Source of the DNA: Rhizobium sp. Q54
GTDB lineage: Bacteria > Pseudomonadota > Alphaproteobacteria > Rhizobiales > Beijerinckiaceae
Assembly (NCBI GenBank): GCA_945903655.1
Contig: CAMDOY010000141.1
Location: 1-8,622, forward strand
Reading direction: 5' to 3'
Length of the DNA: 8,622 nucleotides
The position numbers and the translations under genes were made by a program. Positions 6,131 through 8,622 of the stretch are shown one piece after another. The number at the start of each line of letters is the position of its first letter. Positions within the stretch are counted from its first letter, which is position 1. A model generated the notes under the pieces. The model did no database searches, had not been told where the DNA came from, and saw only the letters and a list, made by a program, of their open reading frames with translations.

Positions 6131-7183
6131 ATGAAATTTGGGCTGTTCTCCAACAACCGCAGGCCCCAGAGAACCCTGGGGGACGCCTGGGAGGAAGACA
6201 TTTTCGAAATCGTCACAGCCGACAGGCTTGGGTTTGACGAGGTCTGGATCAGCGAGCACCAGACCCCTGCGGAACTCATTATCGCCAAGGCGGCCGCGCT
6301 GACGAAGAACATTCGCATGGGCTCCGGCGTGCGGCCTCTGGGCTATTATCATCCCATCCAGATAGCCCTCGAGGCCAACGCCACGGATCAATTGACCGCA
6401 GGCCGTTATATGCTGGGCGTCGGCCATGGCTTCCATGGGCGGCAAATGGAATGGCGTGGGCGCGATCCCGCAGACACCCGCAGCATGGTCGAGGCCTCCA
6501 TAGAACTTGTCTTGAAGCTTTGGAACGCGGATGCGCCCGTGGACTATGATGGCCCCTATTGGACCGGCAAGCAGATGGTGCTGCAGTGCCCGCCCGTGCA
6601 AAGCCCCCATCCCCCGGTCGCCATCGCCTGCGTGACTTCGCTTTCGTCCGTGGAGCTGGCGGGCAAACTGAACCTCATGATGCTGACGGGCGACTTCATT
6701 CCGGCGTCGCGCCTGAAAAAATTCGGCGCCACGCTGGTGGCGACGCAGGCCGCCCATGGGTATCAACCCACCCGCCGGAACATTCGCTCCACGCGCGTGG
6801 TCTATGTGGCCGAGACCGACAAGAAAGCGCGCGACGACATGCGCGAGTCCTATCAGGCGACCATCGATTGGGAGATCGTCAACACGCCGCACCATCAGGT
6901 CGAGCGCATTCCTCCAGGCGGCGAATTGAAGGACATCACCTTCGACTACCTCGTCGACACCGGCAATCTCTTCATCGGTTCGCCAGACCGGGTGCAAGCC
7001 CTCATCGAGGATCATTTCGAAAAGACCGGCGGCTTCGGGACCCTGCTCATCCACGCGGGGCGCGACTACGCCACGCGGGAGAAGCGGGCGCAGTCCATGG
7101 ACATGTTCATGAAGGAAGTGGCCCCCAGGATCGCCCATCTGGATCCGGACGCTGACAGGGTGAGTGCGCAGGCTGCTGAATGA
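6131..7183 (+). CDS. LLM-class (bacterial luciferase-like) flavin-dependent oxidoreductase
   Basis: This 350-residue protein has a TIM barrel of the luciferase-like monooxygenase family. Recognisable parts are the first strand MKFGLFS, RLGFDEVWISEHQ at 32-44 (Glu42-His43, the family WxxEH motif), then GVRPLGYYHPIQIALEANAT and DQLTAGRYMLGVGHGFHG, where the HPxxxAxxxAxxDxLxxGR pattern lines the flavin site. Further on come YDGPYW, QCPPVQSPHPPVAIA and FIGSPDRVQALI. Members use FMNH2 from a separate reductase and O2 to hydroxylate or cleave substrates, although some use F420 or have no known reaction. AAGGA at 6117-6121 gives a clear ribosome binding site, and the gene starts 23 nt after the binding protein, so it closes the three-gene unit. 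The flavin reductase-family protein at 2194-2811 is a candidate partner. The substrate cannot be inferred from the sequence. Confidence 0.9.
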   Translation: MKFGLFSNNRRPQRTLGDAWEEDIFEIVTADRLGFDEVWISEHQTPAELIIAKAAALTKNIRMGSGVRPLGYYHPIQIALEANATDQLTAGRYMLGVGHGFHGRQMEWRGRDPADTRSMVEASIELVLKLWNADAPVDYDGPYWTGKQMVLQCPPVQSPHPPVAIACVTSLSSVELAGKLNLMMLTGDFIPASRLKKFGATLVATQAAHGYQPTRRNIRSTRVVYVAETDKKARDDMRESYQATIDWEIVNTPHHQVERIPPGGELKDITFDYLVDTGNLFIGSPDRVQALIEDHFEKTGGFGTLLIHAGRDYATREKRAQSMDMFMKEVAPRIAHLDPDADRVSAQAAE

Positions 7184-7262
7184 CGCTTGGGCAACCTTCA
7201 ACCCCAGGGGGTCAAGCACGCGATCATGTTTGCATATTCCAATGGTCCGGGACGCCCTGTAG

Positions 7263-8622
7263 ATGACCTCCAACACACTCGAACGCGCCTTCGCCCTGCA
7301 TCAACAGGAGAAGCTTGAGGAGGCCATCGCTCTTTATGCGGCGTTTCTGGACGAGGATCCCGAGCATTTCGACGCCCTGCATTTGATGGGTTTGGCGACC
7401 GGCCAGGCTGGGCGCGTGGAGGAGGCTGAAGCTTTTTTCTGCAAAGCCATCAGCATCAAGTCTGATTTTGCGCAAATCTATGCGAGCTACGCCTTGCTGC
7501 TCCATGACCACAAGCGCCTTGACGAGGCGCGCGCCTGTTATAACAAAGCCATCTTCGTCGCGCCTGATTACGCAGAAGCCTATTGTGATGGGGGCGTCGT
7601 TCTAGATGAATTGAACGAGGTGCAGGAGGCGATCACAAGCTATTCCAGAGCGACCCTGCTCAAGCCCGATTACGCCATGGCTTTCAATAATCTTGGGGGC
7701 GCCCACAAAAAAATCAACCGCCTTGAGGAAGCCATCACGCATTATGATGACGCGATCTCGATAGATCCCCAATACGCCCTGGCCTATTCCAATCGGGGGG
7801 TCGCGCTCAAGGGCCTCAAGCGGATCGAGGAGGCGCTACGTAATCAAGATAAAGCGATTTGCTTGAAGCCTGACTATGCCGACGCCTATTGGAACAAGGG
7901 ATTGGTGAAGCTTCTGACCGGTGATTTCTTAGCGGGATGGGAGCTTTATGAATGGCGCAAGAAAACCAAGGAGCCGCATGGCGACCGAAGCTTTTCCAAG
8001 CCCCTGTGGCTTGGGAAAGAAAGCCTTGCGGGGAAAACCATTCTTGTCCATTGGGAACAGGGCCTTGGAGATTCCATTCAGTTCTGCCGCTATATCGCTT
8101 GCTTTAAGGCGCTTGCAGCCAAGGTCCTTTTCGCGCCGCAAAAGCCATTGCGTGGTTTGATGACAAACCTCGACGTCGCCTGTGACATTGTGGATGAAGC
8201 CGATCCATCCATTGAGTTTGATTGTCATATCCCCCTGTTGAGCGCGCCATTGGCTTTTGGCGCCGATGAAGCGAACATGCCGGGGTGGCGCCCCTATCTG
8301 TTCGCCGAGCCAGATCGCCTGGCGCGCTGGCGTGACAGGATTGGCGGGGAGGGACTCAGGATTGGCGTTTGCTGGCAGGGAAGCACCGGGCCGGTCGATG
8401 CGGGGCGTTCCTTTCCCCTCAGCCAGTTCCTGGCCCTGTCTGACATGCCGGGGGTTCGACTCATCAGCCTGCATAAAGGCGATGGCGAAACGCAATTGCG
8501 CGATTTGCCGGGCGGGCTGACGGTCGAGACCATGGGCGCGGACTTCGATGCGGGGCCTGACGCCTTTCTGGATACGGCGGCGCTCATCATGTGCTGCGAT
8601 CTCGTCATCACCTCCGACACGG
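7263..8622 (+). CDS. TPR-repeat glycosyltransferase (heptosyltransferase/GT9-like fold), 3' end outside window
   Basis: An open frame runs from ATG 7263 to the right edge without a stop (453 residues seen). TAG at 7260-7262 sits directly before the ATG in the same frame, and the next in-frame ATG is at residue 42, so this start is well fixed although only a weak GGGAC precedes it. Residues 3-206 hold six tetratricopeptide repeats with a period of 34, clearest in the repeated xPDYAxAYxNxG and RLxEAxxxYxxAI patterns. Residues 247-277 (PLWLGKESLAGKTILVHWEQ, then GLGDSIQFCRY) open a Rossmann-like transferase domain. GVCWQGS at 368-374, DAGRSFPL at 379-386 and LDTAALI, then DLVITSDT at the cut are the usual second-half blocks. 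This architecture fits large TPR glycosyltransferases that act on proteins or surface glycans. Acceptor and donor are unknown. The last catalytic part (after SDT) lies outside. It is probably not part of the catabolic unit. Confidence 0.87.
   Translation, partial: MTSNTLERAFALHQQEKLEEAIALYAAFLDEDPEHFDALHLMGLATGQAGRVEEAEAFFCKAISIKSDFAQIYASYALLLHDHKRLDEARACYNKAIFVAPDYAEAYCDGGVVLDELNEVQEAITSYSRATLLKPDYAMAFNNLGGAHKKINRLEEAITHYDDAISIDPQYALAYSNRGVALKGLKRIEEALRNQDKAICLKPDYADAYWNKGLVKLLTGDFLAGWELYEWRKKTKEPHGDRSFSKPLWLGKESLAGKTILVHWEQGLGDSIQFCRYIACFKALAAKVLFAPQKPLRGLMTNLDVACDIVDEADPSIEFDCHIPLLSAPLAFGADEANMPGWRPYLFAEPDRLARWRDRIGGEGLRIGVCWQGSTGPVDAGRSFPLSQFLALSDMPGVRLISLHKGDGETQLRDLPGGLTVETMGADFDAGPDAFLDTAALIMCCDLVITSDT

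Noticed and set aside
6098..7276. 392-codon open frame on the minus strand
   Set aside because: Antisense of the LLM gene, longer than it only because stop codons are rare in this GC-rich frame. No family motif.
7929..8495. 188-codon open frame on the minus strand
   Set aside because: Antisense of the TPR-glycosyltransferase, whose repeats and transferase motifs are clear on the plus strand.

Overview
The window is GC-rich bacterial DNA. Its gene content (orphan Bug/TctC-type solute-binding proteins, FMN enzymes, a PrpB-type lyase, a glycine-zipper lipoprotein and a TPR glycosyltransferase) suggests an alphaproteobacterium of the Rhizobiales type. This assignment rests on recalled family distribution and composition only; there is no rRNA or marker gene here.

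Layout, left to right. (1) 2-337 (+) is the C-terminal end of a 2-methylisocitrate lyase-like protein. (2) 348-1031 (-) is decayed DNA. A Tat-like signal and the N-terminus of a lactate-oxidase-type FMN enzyme, frameshifted at a C7 run, run straight into the C-terminal half of a Bug-family binding protein; this looks like a deletion scar fusing two former neighbours. (3) 1164-2811 (+) is a two-gene unit of a complete Bug-family binding protein and a flavin reductase-family protein 4 nt downstream. (4) 2814-3389 (-) is a small glycine-zipper lipoprotein whose stop lies 2 bp from the flavin reductase stop. (5) 3390-3806 is a non-coding gap with candidate promoters pointing both ways. (6) 3807-7183 (+) is a three-gene unit: an FMN-dependent alpha-hydroxy acid dehydrogenase/oxidase, a second and different Bug-family binding protein, and a luciferase-like (LLM) flavin-dependent oxidoreductase. 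(7) 7263 to the right edge (+) is a large open gene for a TPR-glycosyltransferase with six TPRs followed by a heptosyltransferase-like domain, cut off by the window end.

How they may fit together (inference). Regions 1-3 and 6 look like a catabolic neighbourhood for small organic acids. The binding proteins would capture carboxylates in the periplasm, the alpha-hydroxy acid enzyme would oxidise a 2-hydroxy acid to a 2-oxo acid, the reductase could feed reduced flavin to the LLM enzyme, and the PrpB-like lyase would cleave a C4-substituted dicarboxylate. No TctA/TctB membrane subunits or regulator are visible. The lipoprotein and the TPR-glycosyltransferase look unrelated to this chemistry. 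I found no CRISPR array, tRNA, insertion sequence or defence system. The most notable item is the chimeric pseudogene at 348-1031.
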